In this document: positions 32,850 through 45,600 of the stretch, piece by piece
How the letters are laid out: the number at the start of each line of letters is the position of its first letter
Numbering within the stretch: position 1 is the stretch's first letter
Source: Linyphia triangularis
Taxonomy: Eukaryota; Arthropoda; Arachnida; Araneae; Linyphiidae
Direction of reading: 5' to 3'
Assembly (NCBI GenBank): GCA_963978545.1
Contig: OZ021723.1
Location: 4,154,001 to 4,218,000 of the forward strand
Length of the DNA stretch: 64,000 bases
Program-made: the position numbers and the translations under genes
Notes under the pieces: model-generated
The model's input: the letters and a program-made list of their open reading frames with translations, nothing else
Databases searched by the model: none
Told to the model about the DNA's origin: nothing

Positions 32850-33310
32850 GTCTGTTTTACGCCCTGCCAGTGCCAGGAACACCAGCCTATAATTTGATTG
32901 AAAGGTCACTGTCACGAGTTGACCGGAATACCAGTACCGTGTTATTGCGCGGTGCCAGCTGCTTGCACAATATAACTATTGAGAAAAAGTTAAGTCGGAT
33001 TTACACGCTGCCAGTCGAGATTCCAGTTTCGATTACCAGTTCCGAAACGTCAGCTAAGCGAGCTCTGCTTGTAAATCAGGCTTTACGGTGGCTGTCAGTG
33101 GTCATGGGAAAGTGCATATGATTGGATTACAGTAGTTGATGTGCCAGTAAATTGTAACTGTTTGATCTACTGGAGTCGCCAGCCGGAGGCGATCAAGTGA
33201 TAGCTGATTTCTTTTGGAACTGAAATAATGCATATACATAGTGCTAGCGTTGACGTCACTTGACTGTCGAACTCAACTGGCATGCCATCTGCTAACTTGT
33301 AAATCAACCT
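32850..33310. repeat. GC-richer island with repeated CCAGT words, probable degenerate transposon
   Basis: Words such as TGCCAGT, TTCCAGT and TACCAGT recur many times. A pair of similar ends (GTCGGATTTACACGCTGCC and the inverted TTGTAAATCA) suggests nested hAT-like or other MITEs. The boundaries are not clear. Confidence 0.35.
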
Positions 33311-35558
33311 TTAGGAAAACGGAGAGGAATACTGAATATGTATTCTGAAATTTAAAAGTACGTTGAAAACCTTCCAACAAAAAATAGTTTATTAATTTGT
33401 CAAATAGTTTCCATTTCTTAAGTTAATGATTGATTTAGTTCAGTCATGTAAATTACTGAGAAATCGCATAAAGTTGTAGGTAAGTCATGAAATGACATTT
33501 TTATCTTTCAGGAAATCTGTATGTTGTAATTGGAGCTGGTGTTAAATTTTTTAATAGCTGTGTATACAAGACGTGATAAGGCTTAAGTGAATTGGTTATT
33601 ATCCACCATCTGTCGATGCTTTGATAAGTATTTGTAAAGTAGATAAAGTTAAAGAGTAGACCGATGCTAAAATCTTCCAAAAGTACGGTTAATTCTTAAG
33701 AAGAATTATTTGGCCGTACCTTTTGCCGCAATGAGTCCATAGGCACTTTTGATGACGAGATAAGTTGTAAGAGTAAGTTAACAATTCTTCTTTCTTAAAC
33801 GGAAATATATATGATATTTGATGCATTATATAAGGATATTTTCGAAACTTACACTCAGCAGGCATGCACTGCTTGCAATAGAAGTGTGAAGCTTTTAGTA
33901 CAGTGTTATTAAGCCTAGATGAATTATAGTAATAACGTTTAGAATGAAATATGTTTTTACATTTAACAAGTTTATTTAACAATTCAATCAAAGTTAAACG
34001 GAAATAGTTTATTTCATTTGGTTCAAAACTGAATTTTCATTGCTCAAATTTAAAACTTTAAGGCAGTTTGCTACCGAAATGGTAAATGTATAAAGTGGTT
34101 TGCTACCCCATTTGCTACAATCTACTTTAAATTTAAAATTTTAAGGCAGTTCAATAGCGAAATGGTAAATGTATAAAGTGGTTTGCTGTCCCATTTGCTA
34201 TAAACAACCTTAATTTATTTAGATTTTAAAAATGTAAGCTTTCAGCTGACGTCACATAAAGGGAAGGTAAAAGTGTATAAGAACACAAGAGATGCCGATA
34301 TTTATGTCACATAACAAATTTAGAAGAGTTTTGTAAGTTCGGATAATTACAATACAAAATCACTTTTGGCACTGAAGATATTAAAAATTGATATTTTTTA
34401 AAAATTTCGGTGAAATTTACGTACTCAAAAGTTAAATCTCATGAACACATTTTAGAAATACATGGTTGCTAGGGTAAGACAATAAATTTGTCAAGACATT
34501 TATGGATACAATTTTGAAAATACTGCGTGCGTGGTATTTCACATCTTACATATATCAAAATGTCGATTTACATTTGCCATAATATAACAAGTGTATGCAA
34601 TTCGCTAAAAATGTTAAGTTATGATTTCCTAGCCATCAAGTCTAATAAGTAACTGATCATTATTCTTAAATCCGTATAGAGTTAAAATTAAAGAGGGACA
34701 GAATTTTTTTTTCAATGTGTAGAAACGCATTAACCAAAAGATGCGTGTCTCTTATCTAATCAACAATGTATAACAGTTTCATAGTTAAACCATGGATAGT
34801 CAAAGTTATTGTCAATATTTCTCACATATTAAGCAATTGAGATAATTTGCGATAATTGCCATGTTATTGCAATTGTTTAGAAACAAAGTTGCAATTAACC
34901 CGAAAAATGTGCAGTCTGTAAAATACTATAGCTACTTTTAAAAAAATAAAAGATTTTTTTGACAGAAAATGTTAAGAAAAATGAGCGTTTCTTATTTGGT
35001 CATTTAAAAAATAGCTTTTATCAAATTTCAGAAAATAAATACATATTTTTATAAAATACAGATTTATATTATTAGGGAAATAACATGGTGATTTTTATGC
35101 TTAGATAAATAGATTTAGCAATTTAAATCCATTGTTGTAAGTTTCTGAACTTGGTTTAAGAAATAAAAATGTTTTCAAAAAATATTGCTTCTTCTTGTTG
35201 CTGCTAGCATCATTAAATTAAACTAACTCTAATAAGACAAAAAGTATTATTTTCCTAGCATAAGAATCAGTTTTTTAACTGATGAAAATAAACTTATAAT
35301 CTTAGATATTTTGATAGTGCTTTTTTTCCTCTGATGGTTACTGCCTCAACTCAAGCTAATGAAAAATAAACTTATGATTAGGCTAGAAATATTATGTTGG
35401 GGTCATTGGATTAAGAATTATATGAATTATTCGTAATTATATTAAAGAAAATGCCAAATTTTGACAATTTTGAAGTATTACACCCATTTAAATGTGGCAT
35501 TTACTTTTAAACGACTTATGATACTTCATTAAAATACATTGTTCTTTGTGCATTTCAG
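33311..35558. other. Upstream region of the GPCR exon
   Basis: AT-rich. A ~90-bp direct repeat occurs at 34047-34105 and 34129-34190 (AAGTGGTTTGCT core). I could not pick out an upstream exon. The last bases GTGCATTTCAG (to 35558) make a good splice acceptor. Confidence 0.45.
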
Positions 35559-35567
35559 TTTGCTTTT

Positions 35568-36572
35568 ATGGAGAACCAAGCAAAACTCATTCTTGATTCC
35601 TGCCACCCTCTCCAGCGATCAGTTCTGGAAAATAACCTGGCAGGGGTACTAATTCTCCTTCTGTCCTTCATTGCTATGGCAGGTAACGGCCTCGTCCTCA
35701 TATCCTTTGCCAACTGCAGCAAAATCCGCCAACAGAAAGGAAGCTACTTCATAGCCAATTTGGCGCTGTGCGACTTCCTCACATCGGTCTATGTCATGCT
35801 TCCCAGCGCTCTCTGCCTCTTCGACAGCAACATCCGACTCGAAGGCCTCGTCTGCAAACTCCACGGAGTGTTCAACAGCACGTTCATCACCTCGTCCAAC
35901 TTGAGCTTGGCGGCCATCAACCTGGATCGCGCCATTGCAGTAAGCAGGCCTTTCGACTACAGGAACTTGGTGACTATGTGCAGAGTGAAGATCGCCGTCG
36001 TCTACATTTGGATCCAGGGATTGTGCCTTGGCTCTGTTCCTGCTATTTCCAATTCCACCTCTTTTAGATTCTGGGAACTGATGTGTTCGCCGGAATGGTC
36101 AAGGGAGAATGCTGCGTATTCCTGGATAGCGGCTCTGCTGAGTTTCGGATTGCCGTCTTTATTGCTGGTGGTTAGCAATGTTGCCATTGTTTATGCCATC
36201 CGACGGTCGCGTTCGGTGGTGTTTCAGACTTGCGTAGCATTGGATGGAACAGGGAATGGCTTGTGTGTCAAAACTAACACTCGCACTTTAAGATCTCTGT
36301 ATTTGTTGGTGTTCGTGTACTTCACATGTGTGTGTCCTTATTACGTGACGAAAGCAGGGTTGCTGATGAGAAGCGGCAAAAAGGTGACGTCTGGAATTTG
36401 CCTTCTGCCATCGCTTTTGTTGTACTCCGCAGCTGCCATCAATCCTTTGGTTTATGCCATCCTGAGGAGAGATCACCGGAAAGCGTTTTATGAAACTATT
36501 GTCATGATAACAAAGAAATTGAAAAGAGTCAGAGAATTTTTGTTTTCTTATCCTTTACAACCCTTGCATTGA
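35568..36572 (+). CDS. Class A (rhodopsin-like) orphan G-protein-coupled receptor, 334 aa
   Basis: A seven-helix plasma-membrane receptor on one uninterrupted coding exon. Helices lie at about 23-47, 58-82, 95-117, 140-160, 185-211, 241-265 and 276-298. Family landmarks are GN at 39-40 (N1.50), LALCD with D69 (2.50), C96 in helix 3 and C173 in loop 2 for the conserved disulfide, W148 (4.50), P196 (5.50), C254-V-C-P257 in helix 6, and NPLVY at 292-296. N103 and N162 are in N-glycosylation sequons. Two departures are DRA (120-122) for DRY and Val255 for the helix-6 toggle Trp. The third loop is short (~29 residues). A splice acceptor at 35557-35558 just before the ATG implies an upstream, probably untranslated exon. 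Since the intervening nine bases are open in frame, an N-terminal extension cannot be excluded. The coding region is far more GC-rich than its flanks. The ligand is unknown; amine, melatonin-like or GPR161-like orphan receptors are the nearest impression. Confidence 0.9.
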   Translation: MENQAKLILDSCHPLQRSVLENNLAGVLILLLSFIAMAGNGLVLISFANCSKIRQQKGSYFIANLALCDFLTSVYVMLPSALCLFDSNIRLEGLVCKLHGVFNSTFITSSNLSLAAINLDRAIAVSRPFDYRNLVTMCRVKIAVVYIWIQGLCLGSVPAISNSTSFRFWELMCSPEWSRENAAYSWIAALLSFGLPSLLLVVSNVAIVYAIRRSRSVVFQTCVALDGTGNGLCVKTNTRTLRSLYLLVFVYFTCVCPYYVTKAGLLMRSGKKVTSGICLLPSLLLYSAAAINPLVYAILRRDHRKAFYETIVMITKKLKRVREFLFSYPLQPLH

Positions 36573-36678
36573 ATGAATTGCGAAAATAGTTCAATTGTGA
36601 AACAAAAATGCCTCAACTTCGAACAGTTGATTAAAAAGTTTATTTCATAAGAATCGCACTGTGTAAAATCCTTTGTAT

Positions 36679-36684
36679 AATAAA
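36679..36684 (+). terminator. Poly(A) signal AATAAA of the GPCR gene
   Basis: Lies 107 bases after the stop codon of the receptor, in AT-rich sequence. Confidence 0.6.
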
Positions 36685-36739
36685 TTACTATTATGTATAA
36701 CAAATCGTAGGTCTCTGTCTTTTTGGAATCGTGGGGCAA

Positions 36740-38156
36740 GCGACCATTTGTGCTTTAATAATTCTTGCTAAATATATTGTTCCTGATCTCTCGCACATTT
36801 CAGAAACACATTTCTGAAATATCCTGTTATAATTAAAGTGCTATAATCAACATAGTCAAATGAAATCTCTGATTTAAATATTTATAATGGTATCTTCCAC
36901 CTTTTCAGCTGCATCAATAATACTTCATGTCAATTTAATGAGTATGCTTTTTCTGTTGCATTAGTTGCTCACTTTCTAAAGATATGACTATTTTCTTTAT
37001 TATGTTTATTGTTTCTTTTATATGAGTGTGTTTTACAATTTTGGGCTGTTCAAAAGTCAGCGAAATAATTAAACAAGCCAAGTTGACAAAAATTTGAAGG
37101 CCAAATTACTACGCTCCAAAAGTTTAAGAATTTCTCCTTAATATTGAACTATTGAAAAGTTCGGAAATAGATAAAAATGAATTTTCTCTTCCTATCCATC
37201 TTTTATGCTTGATTTGATTTGGTTTAAATATCTATATTTCTCTATTACTAATTTAAATATTCCAAATGATACCACACATTGAAAAATTTCATGAGAATTC
37301 TAACTTTCCCTAATGATTAAAGAGTTAGGGTATTATTTTTTCTTTTATTATCAATCCAAAAATATTGATTTATTATTGATGTAGAAAATATTGATATTTA
37401 TTATTGATATAGAAAATATTAAAAAATCTCATGAGAATGCTAACTTTCCCTAATGATTAAGGAGTCAAGGTATTAATTTTTCTTTTATTATACATTCAAA
37501 AATATTACATTATTATCATAATACGATTAGGTCTTTACGAATTACACCAAATTTTAAAACTGTAGTTTTAGTGAGCAAAGGACTTACACATAACAACCTT
37601 CCTCATATATTTAGTGGTGGGATAGGCATGAACTTCATAATTTGCATTAAGTAATCCTTCCTTTTTAATGTTTGGTAAAATAGCTAGTATGGTGTGGGTT
37701 AACACTTTTGTGTACATAATAAAATAGCCAGTATGCAGAAAGTTAGACCCTTTCTTTCTGTTTTAAGGGCAGTTGAAATAGGGTATAATCTTGCAAAAGC
37801 TTTCTTTGAGTCGAAAATTAGCAGATTTCATGTCCGAAAAAAAAATCTTCTCTCTCCTAACATATTTTTCCTGTAATTAAAGTACTGGAGTTCATTCAAT
37901 ATACAAATGGATGTTGCTTGTGAATATCTGATTGCCATTTCGAAAAGGCTTATTGAAATATTAATAAGCGCAATTGACTGGAATTGCTTTAATTTTATAA
38001 CAACTGAAAACACGCAAATTGATAAAATCCTGCTGAAGCAGGATAGGACCTTATTTTTTGTTTCAAGTTGTATTATGATATCATTTATAGACTTGATATT
38101 TAATTTTGTGTAATTTTGGAAATCGATGCCTGAGTCTCACACTAGGAGAGCATTGC
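36740..38156. other. Intergenic, with a ~150-bp direct repeat
   Basis: GAGAATTCTAACTTTCCCTA at about 37291 recurs with one change at about 37431, with similar downstream sequence. Nothing else was recognised. Confidence 0.45.
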
Positions 38157-38170
38157 TTAGTAACAAAAAT

Positions 38171-38340
38171 TGGTTGGTTGTTTTCAGATTATCTGGCGCC
38201 GTCAGCAACACGAGGGCTATAATGCGCCGAAACTTTCGTCATTAGACAAGCCAACGTACATTTACAAACACCCATGCCTAACACGGGATTCGAACCCGCA
38301 ATCTCGCGGTCTAGAGACTAGCACGCTAACCACTATACCG
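38171..38340 (-). mobile_element. SINE family A, full length, minus strand
   Basis: 170 bp with box B (GGATTCGAACC read on plus) and box A in reverse, and the ACCAACCA tail at the left. The 14-bp target duplication TTAGTAACAAAAAT is perfect (38157-38170 and 38341-38354), so the insertion is recent enough to be unaltered. Confidence 0.92.
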
Positions 38341-38354
38341 TTAGTAACAAAAAT

Positions 38355-39038
38355 AGCAAATTATTTAATCCCATTTCCCAATCCAACCCTTTTTTACCTT
38401 CATAGGTAAATCAATGCACAATAGTGGTATGAATGCAGTCGTAAAGGGCAATGCAAGAAAATAATATATATTTCAAATAATTAATTAGATATTGTAAACA
38501 CAACTGCTAATTACAGAAAAATACTGTAATTGAGAGGTATAGAATATTAATCATTTGATGATTTATGCATGTTAATCGTGACATTGCGAAAGGCCAATTG
38601 TAAAAGCTTAAAATCCAAAGAAATGTTTTCAATGTTAAACTCTGAAACGGCTAAAAAACGCTGAAACATTGCTAAAAAGAAAGACTTTGGGTTATTCTGA
38701 TATGATGTATAATACCAAGTGTTGAGCCATGCGATTACAGATGTTTTGCGGATTACTTCATTAAAATAAACGCTAAATGAATTATCGTTTGTATTTTCGT
38801 TAAATGTTAGCAGGCCCTGATCATCACCTAGGCTCACAAGGCCCAGGTCTTGGGCCCATGACTTTCGAGGACCCTGAAATTGGTTGTAAACCTTTAACTT
38901 TTGTTTCACAAAAGCTATGTGAATATCTTCTATAATCTGTATAAAATAATTTTTACATAAAAATCATTTTGTATTGATCTTGAGCCGTCTTTAGTATCAC
39001 AGAGTGTATTTATTCAAAGAAACCAAACCATCCTTTAA
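38355..39038. other. Intergenic, no gene seen
   Basis: A 120-codon minus-strand frame (38547-38909) shows no domain. A GC-richer fragment at 38810-38880 with GGCCC words resembles 39768-39840 and may be an old repeat. Confidence 0.4.
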
Positions 39039-39304
39039 CCTTCTGAGGGTCACGGGCGTATATTTCCGTCATTTGTTTCCCAGTTTTTCCAGCAATACAC
39101 AACCTTTTTAAATTTATAAATAAAATGTAAAATAAAATATTTTTTTAAATCTTTTTATTAGGATGATAGTTTAAAACCTACTTAAAACAAAATAAATAAA
39201 AAATAATTTAAAAAAATTATATATTTGGATCAGAAATAAAATTTAAAAATTATTGCAGGGAAAACAACTGTATAATTTCGCCCATTCCCTTGACGCTCAG
39301 AGGG
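39039..39304. mobile_element. Possible piggyBac-like MITE, 266 bp
   Basis: Inverted termini CCTTCTGAGGGTCACGGGCG and CGCCCATTCCCTTGACGCTC-AGAGGG. TTAA lies at the left (39035-39038) but the right flank is TAAG, so the duplication is decayed. Confidence 0.5.
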
Positions 39305-39537
39305 TAAGCGTAAAAAACAAGCTTTCTTGAAAAAGAGAAGAAAAAAAATTGAAAGGAAGTCATGACGAATTTATTTTGAGATAATTAAATGTCGACTCTG
39401 AAGTTGGGAATAATGCTGCAGTTATTGTTATCACACTTATTACAATACATTCTGGCAGTGAAATGCAATGCTATACATAGAAAAGTTTGCCCTCTTTTGA
39501 TTTATAAATTTGTTTGAAATGTGTCTCTTTATTTGTG

Positions 39538-39540
<3 letters not shown>

Positions 39541-39587
<47 letters not shown>

Positions 39588-39658
39588 TAAAAAAAAAAAA
39601 AAGATTAAAAAAAAAAAAAAAAGATAAAAAAAAAGATTTAAAAAAAAAAAAAAAAAAA
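39541..39658. repeat. A-rich tract of ~118 bp
   Basis: Almost pure A interrupted by GAT/GATT. Possibly an expanded retroelement tail. Confidence 0.85.
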
Positions 39659-40549
39659 CTTTTAGAAAACAATATTAAAATTAATTAATCAACTTTTTCT
39701 ATATTTAATGTTAATTCATTTGACTTTGTGTAGAGCCAATTACCAATAAATCACGCATTTGAAAAAGGGGTCCCCGAATGTGTCCGGGCCTTGGCCCCAA
39801 CACATGGTCGGGCCCCAACTTGTCATGGTCAGGCCCTGAATGTTACTATTTACATCTAAAATGCTAAAGTGTTTTATTGAAGATATATTTTTAGAACGAA
39901 AGTTATTTATTTTCAAATCCTTATTTAACCCCTTTAATAAAAGCAATAGAAATAATAAAAAATTCGTATTTTAATGCATTTAGTGAATATAATAATTCTG
40001 GTATAAATGTCTATTCACAAAGTATTTGATAAGAATATCAACAGAGATACAATTCTTAAATGCGAACGAGTACTGAACCAACTTTTTTATCACAATAACC
40101 AAAACACATTGAATGCGAAAAGAAATCAGCTTGCGTACCACAGAAAGAACCCCAAAATGCTTCGTGGAGATAACAGATTTCAATTGAGATCTAAAGTTAA
40201 TCTCTGACTTGTTTAGTGCATCTCCCCTCTGGGAATCCCAAGAAGCTCGGCGATGCTGGTATACCTCTCATCAACATCATTACAAACAAGACGCACAACT
40301 GCAACATATCTCACGCCGCCCCTATTACTAGGATCTCATGAAATCGGATTTATGCGTTGGAGGCGTATGTTTTCTCCTGCATTCAGAATTGGCAATGAGT
40401 TCATTAATTCCTCGAAACCTTTCTTATTTATGAAGTTTGTATCTCTTTTATCACTAGGAAGATCTTTTCCGTGCGAGAATAGAAAGTCCAGTGGTATTTT
40501 TAGACAATGCCATGTCTGGACATTTTTTTTTAATACTTTTTTTATTTAT
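39659..40549. other. Intergenic, no gene seen
   Basis: Frames of 66-112 codons in this stretch lack recognisable domains and are interrupted by T tracts. Confidence 0.4.
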
Positions 40550-41100
40550 TACTATTTTTTTTTCTTCAATTACCCATATGTAAATACATAGGGTAAGGAA
40601 AGTATAGGTTTCGGTCAAAAAATAATTTAGATTTTTTTTTTTTTTTTGCATTTTTCCACGTTTTGGAACATCCTGATTTCAAAAAAGTGACCAAGAAAAA
40701 ATTTATGTCTGTGTTTACGTGGTCAGCATAACTACCGCACAAATTTACCTACGCTGTTCAAATTTGGTGAGCAGGTTGGTGATGACCCAAGGACTAACCA
40801 TTAAGGTTTTCGTCAAAATCGTGTATAAGCATAAAGTAGCTGCCATTGAAAAAAATCATGTTTTTCAATGATTGCTAAAAAACGGCTCTAACGATTTTGA
40901 TAAAAATCGCTGTGCTAATGCCACTTCAGGTGTTTTGAACATCCCCACCTCCGAAATTCCCGTAAAAATGCTTTAATGGCGTAAAAAGTTCAAAAACGAA
41001 TGCCTTTAACACATAGTTCTGTTTGCTTGAACAGACCTTATGAACGATCGTTTTTTCTTCTCTCCTCAGTTTCCAGTTTCACTTATAAGAAAGGATAGTT
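40550..41100. other. Possible retroelement 3' fragment
   Basis: TTCAATTACCCATATG and GGGTAAGGAAAGTAT resemble the module at 10631-10681. The downstream 40700-41000 region is moderately GC-rich, without an open frame. Confidence 0.3.
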
Positions 41101-41145
41101 TAAGAATTATCGAAAAGTATATCGCCAAAATTTCCATTTTGGCAA

Positions 41146-41146
<1 letters not shown>

Positions 41147-41185
<39 letters not shown>

Positions 41186-41696
41186 TTTTTAAATTCCCAA
41201 ATTACAATTATCGCAAAAAATATCGCCAAACTAGACACAAATCCACAACAGTAATATAGTGTAATTGAAAATTGTGCGATGTTCCACACCATTAGTTTTT
41301 TTTTTTTTTTTTTTAATTTTTTTTTTTTAAGTCCCAAATTACAATTATCGCAAAAAATATCGCCAAACTAGACACAAATCCACAACAGTAATATAGTGTA
41401 ATTGAAAATTGGGCGATGTTCCACACCATTAGTTTTTTTTTTTTTAATTTTTTTTTTTTAAGTCCCAAATTACAATTATCGCAAAAAATATCGCCAAACT
41501 AGACACAAATCCACAACAGTAATATAGTGTAATTGAAAATTGTGCGATGTTCCACACCATTAGTTTTTTTTTTTTTTTTAATTTTTTTTTTTAAGTCTTA
41601 AATTACAATTATCGCAAAAAATATCGCCAAACTAGACACAAATCCACAACAGTAATATAGTGTAATTGAAAATTGTGCGATGTTCCACACCATTAG
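41147..41696 (+). repeat. Tandem array of four ~133-bp units with T tracts
   Basis: Units end CCACACCATTAG at 41295, 41432, 41563 and 41696. Each has a T10-T30 stretch, then AATTACAATTATCGCAAAAA and ATCGCCAAACTAGACAC. The units are nearly identical apart from T-tract length. The array ends directly at the SINE that follows. Confidence 0.88.
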
Positions 41697-41870
41697 TCAC
41701 TTGGCCAATACGCGCGATCTGCAGCGATGGCCACTCGTGAAGGGGCACCCAGTGGAAGGCCATCGTTGCCCCTGGACATCCACGCCTTGCATATCATGTC
41801 TAACCCCGGATTCGAACCTAGACTCCCCAGCGAGGTAGTTTGATGCTCTAACCACTATACTGAATTGGCA
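41697..41870 (-). mobile_element. tRNA-derived SINE (family C), minus strand
   Basis: Read on the minus strand, TATAGTGGTTAGAGCATC (box A, about 41862 down) and GGTTCGAATCC (box B, about 41820) are followed by a GC-rich body to about 41697. The body differs from families A and B. Confidence 0.72.
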
Positions 41871-42569
41871 ACGATTTCTGAAAAACCAACCAGTCAGTTT
41901 TTATTGATTTTATTAAAGAGTTCAAAATTACAAGCCCCAGTTAGTCAATGTATCACATATTGTAGTTTAATGTATAACATATAATGGAAATTTTTTCGGG
42001 AATTGTTTGAACTTTACTCCCCCTTCCCCATGGATACGGCCCTGTTTTGGAACATGAAAGGCTAGCTTTAGATTTTTAAGTGTTTTCTTTCGAAATAACA
42101 GTTGTAATTTATAAGTACACATGTTATTTTGTTTTCGGTGTGAATTCATTTGAACTTTATTTGAAAATTATCGATTCAGGATTTTATAAGAAATTAAAAA
42201 AAAATGCTTATAAAACAATTTATGTCAATGGATACATATAGTAAATCAAGAAAACAAAAGTAAATTTGAGAAAATTTAGTTTTTAGAAAACAGCTTCAGA
42301 AAGGAATTTAATTGCAAGAACTTTCTTCCTTTGATTCCATTTTCCAGGTTTGATTAATTTTTTTAAATGTATTGTAAATAAATGTATATATAAGGTGTTT
42401 TTAAAATTAAAAATGTCAATTGATATTGAAAATGTAAGAATTGTATAGAATGACGAATGATATTCAGACAAAGTAGGAAAATAGGTAATGATAAGGCTAA
42501 TATTTAAAAGAAGTGCATTCCTCAACTCAAAGATAATAATGTTATTTTTAAAAATAATGAAAGAGTGTC

Positions 42570-42606
<37 letters not shown>

Positions 42607-45600
42607 ATTTATTTTTAAAATACGCAAAGAAAAATGAAAAATCTTCAAAGCAAAATATATGCCTTTCTTACTAAAGAAAGCTATATTTTCATTTAAAAAA
42701 TAAGAACTATTTAAATGTGCCTACTTTTTGCAACATGGTGAGTTACCATATTGCAACAAGTAGGTTGATCATTGGTAACCTTATTACCATTGGTGACCTT
42801 AAGGTATACATATACGTTGGACAATTTTTTTTTTAGTTCTTATGCCAGCGTGTCAAATTTTTGTGAGAATTGCAATAGCAAAAAATGTAATGTATTTGCA
42901 GTAACAAAAAGTTAAAAAATTAAATATTTATTTAATTAATTGAATTTTAATTCACTAATTAAGGTCTAATTGCAACGATGATAAAATAATACCTAATTAA
43001 TTTTGAAACAAATTTCTTACTGGAAATTAAAGACAAGGTATGGATACACGGGCCCAAGCAAAATATAATGAATTACTTAAATATTTTTTAAATTTTAACT
43101 TTTAACATGAAAAGTACTAGAAAAAATAAAAAATTTCCAAAAATAAAAGTATTCAAAAATACATAAATAAATCTATTTTTTTTACCAAAATTTTTGTTAA
43201 CCGCTAGGGCCCGTGCTCTAAAATGTTATCTAAATTACACAGTTTAAATTTTAAAAATCAGTTAAATAACTCTTAAGATATCACCGTTGGAGTACGTTCA
43301 CTCAACAATGAAAAGTAGTTCTCCAGAAATTGAGTTCAAAGTTTTCGACATTTTCTTTTTTCCAATATGTTTTAAACGTCGACCTTTACGAAATTGCATG
43401 TGATTAAAAAAGTATTTTAACTATAAGATGGTTATTGGTATCATTCTAAAGATAATGAATTAGAAAATATTTTAGAATGAAAAAACAAAAATGTCTGTTT
43501 GGGTCAATTTTTGCGATTCTCAACGTATATGTATACCTTAAATAAGCAACCTTGCCACGTGATACTCGAAACGAATCGGAGATGTGTTTCAATTGCATTT
43601 GATATTCCTTAGAATGCCTAGGAAACTTGTAAAATAGTAAATGTTTCACACTTTGCCTAAAACTGTTCATACAATGCTGGTAACATAGCTATAATGATAT
43701 ATTGTCTTCTACAGACTAGGAAAGTGCAGTACATCTTCATCTACTTTTACTTTATTTGTTACACTTAGGGTACCAGTTTTTTATGATACGTACAATACTC
43801 CCTCGGTGCAAATAAAAAAAGCAAACAATTTCCATGCACCAAGATAACATGTGCTTCTTCCAAATCTTCCTAACAGATACGAAAATACATAAAAGCAATT
43901 TAATCTCCTGAAATAACACACTCGTAAAATACGTCACGAAAAATAATATTTTTATGTTTAATTTTTACGTGCTCCCTGAAAGCAAATGACGCTGTTAGAC
44001 TTCATCGTGGAAGGAATTTAGTGATATATTCTCAAGCTATAAATTGTTCCCGAAAAAGAGAGGATGAATCAAATTGACATTTTTTTTTTTTTAAAGTAGT
44101 ATTCACACGTGGAATTGAAGTTTGTTTGCAGGATTAGCTAGGAGTAAGACTCCTCTATACTCGTTGGTGAAGTGAGAATAGGATATTTGTGTTTATAAAA
44201 GTATACGAAAGTGAAAAAGAGTATTATTTAAGAGTTATTTGACATTGAATGAACAAATATTGAATTAAAATTGTGTGAAAAATGCCGATATGGATATGAT
44301 GTAATGAACGAATTTTAAATGGTAAGTGAATAATTATTCAATTCATTTAGCTAAAGAGAGACAATATTCCTGGACTACTAAATCAGTCGTATTTTCATTA
44401 AATTTAAAAAGTGCCCAAAATTATTTAAAATGCAATACTTATACTAAATTTTTTAACATAATTAATAATAACATATTTTTTATGAATATTACACTTCTAA
44501 TTTTTATTTCATTTTATATATATTTTATGTAATATGCCTATATCAGACTTATAATTTTAAAATTATTTTAAGGCAATTTTTAGTTGGATACACTTTTCTC
44601 AAATTCTATTGAATATTTTAATCTAACTTTTCCTTTCATAATGAAACCACACAAGATCTATCTAGTGAGGCTAAAATATTTCTTAAACTAGTAAAAATAA
44701 ATATTTATATTGTGAACGTATACACAAAATATATTATTCTTTTAAATATATAAATGTAAAGGTATATAAGGTAAAAAAAATAACACTTTGAAATAGATAG
44801 TTTATTTGCATTTAGGTAAAATTTTTATGCACATTTATTGTATATTTATTCTGAAAAGTGTACCTAACCAAAAGTTGCCATATAATAATTTTAAAAAGTC
44901 TAGGTATATGCTTATTACATAAAATATATATAAAAAAAAATTATCAAAGTAATAATCATAACAAATATAATATGATTGACTATGTCAAAAATAAATTAAA
45001 AACATTGCATTTTAAATAATTTAGAGAATTTTGAAGATGAATGAAAATACGACTGATTCAGTTGTCCAGGACTCTTGTATTGCCTTAAAAAAGTGTTTAG
45101 AGGTTACTTAAAAAAAAATATATGGATAAAAAAGTAATGATATATTTATTCAAATAAATCTGTTTGGCAATAGATAGATCAATTGGATCGCATATTAATG
45201 GTTCTGGATCAATTGTAGATATAATTTTGGCTTCCTGTGTTATAATGCATGAGTTAATTGATGCATTACATCCATGTAATTATATTTATATGAAAATTTA
45301 AACACCTCAGTGATCTTTTCTTATCACAATTAGATGAATTTATATTATAAATAAAGTAACAATATCCAGCAATTACGTGAAGTGCAATGTATATATTTTA
45401 CAGAAGTAGATGTTAATTTAGTAGCTAACGTTTAAAGTTTGGTAAAATGTATAAAAATAGTTAAAACATTTTTATGAGATATAGTTGAATTCATACTAGA
45501 TAAAACTGATGAGTAAATTGTTCACAATAACCAAATATTGTAAAGAAAAAGTATTTTTTTATATATATAAGGGAGTACTTATTTGCAAGGATATCTGATC

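Noticed and set aside
35649..36476. Several antisense and alternate-frame ORFs over the GPCR exon
   Set aside because: Shadows of the GC-rich receptor reading frame.
38170..38409. 79-codon ORF and the similar minus-strand frame near 19095-19472
   Set aside because: The shared peptide words come from the SINE itself read in the same direction, fused by chance to flanking sequence.
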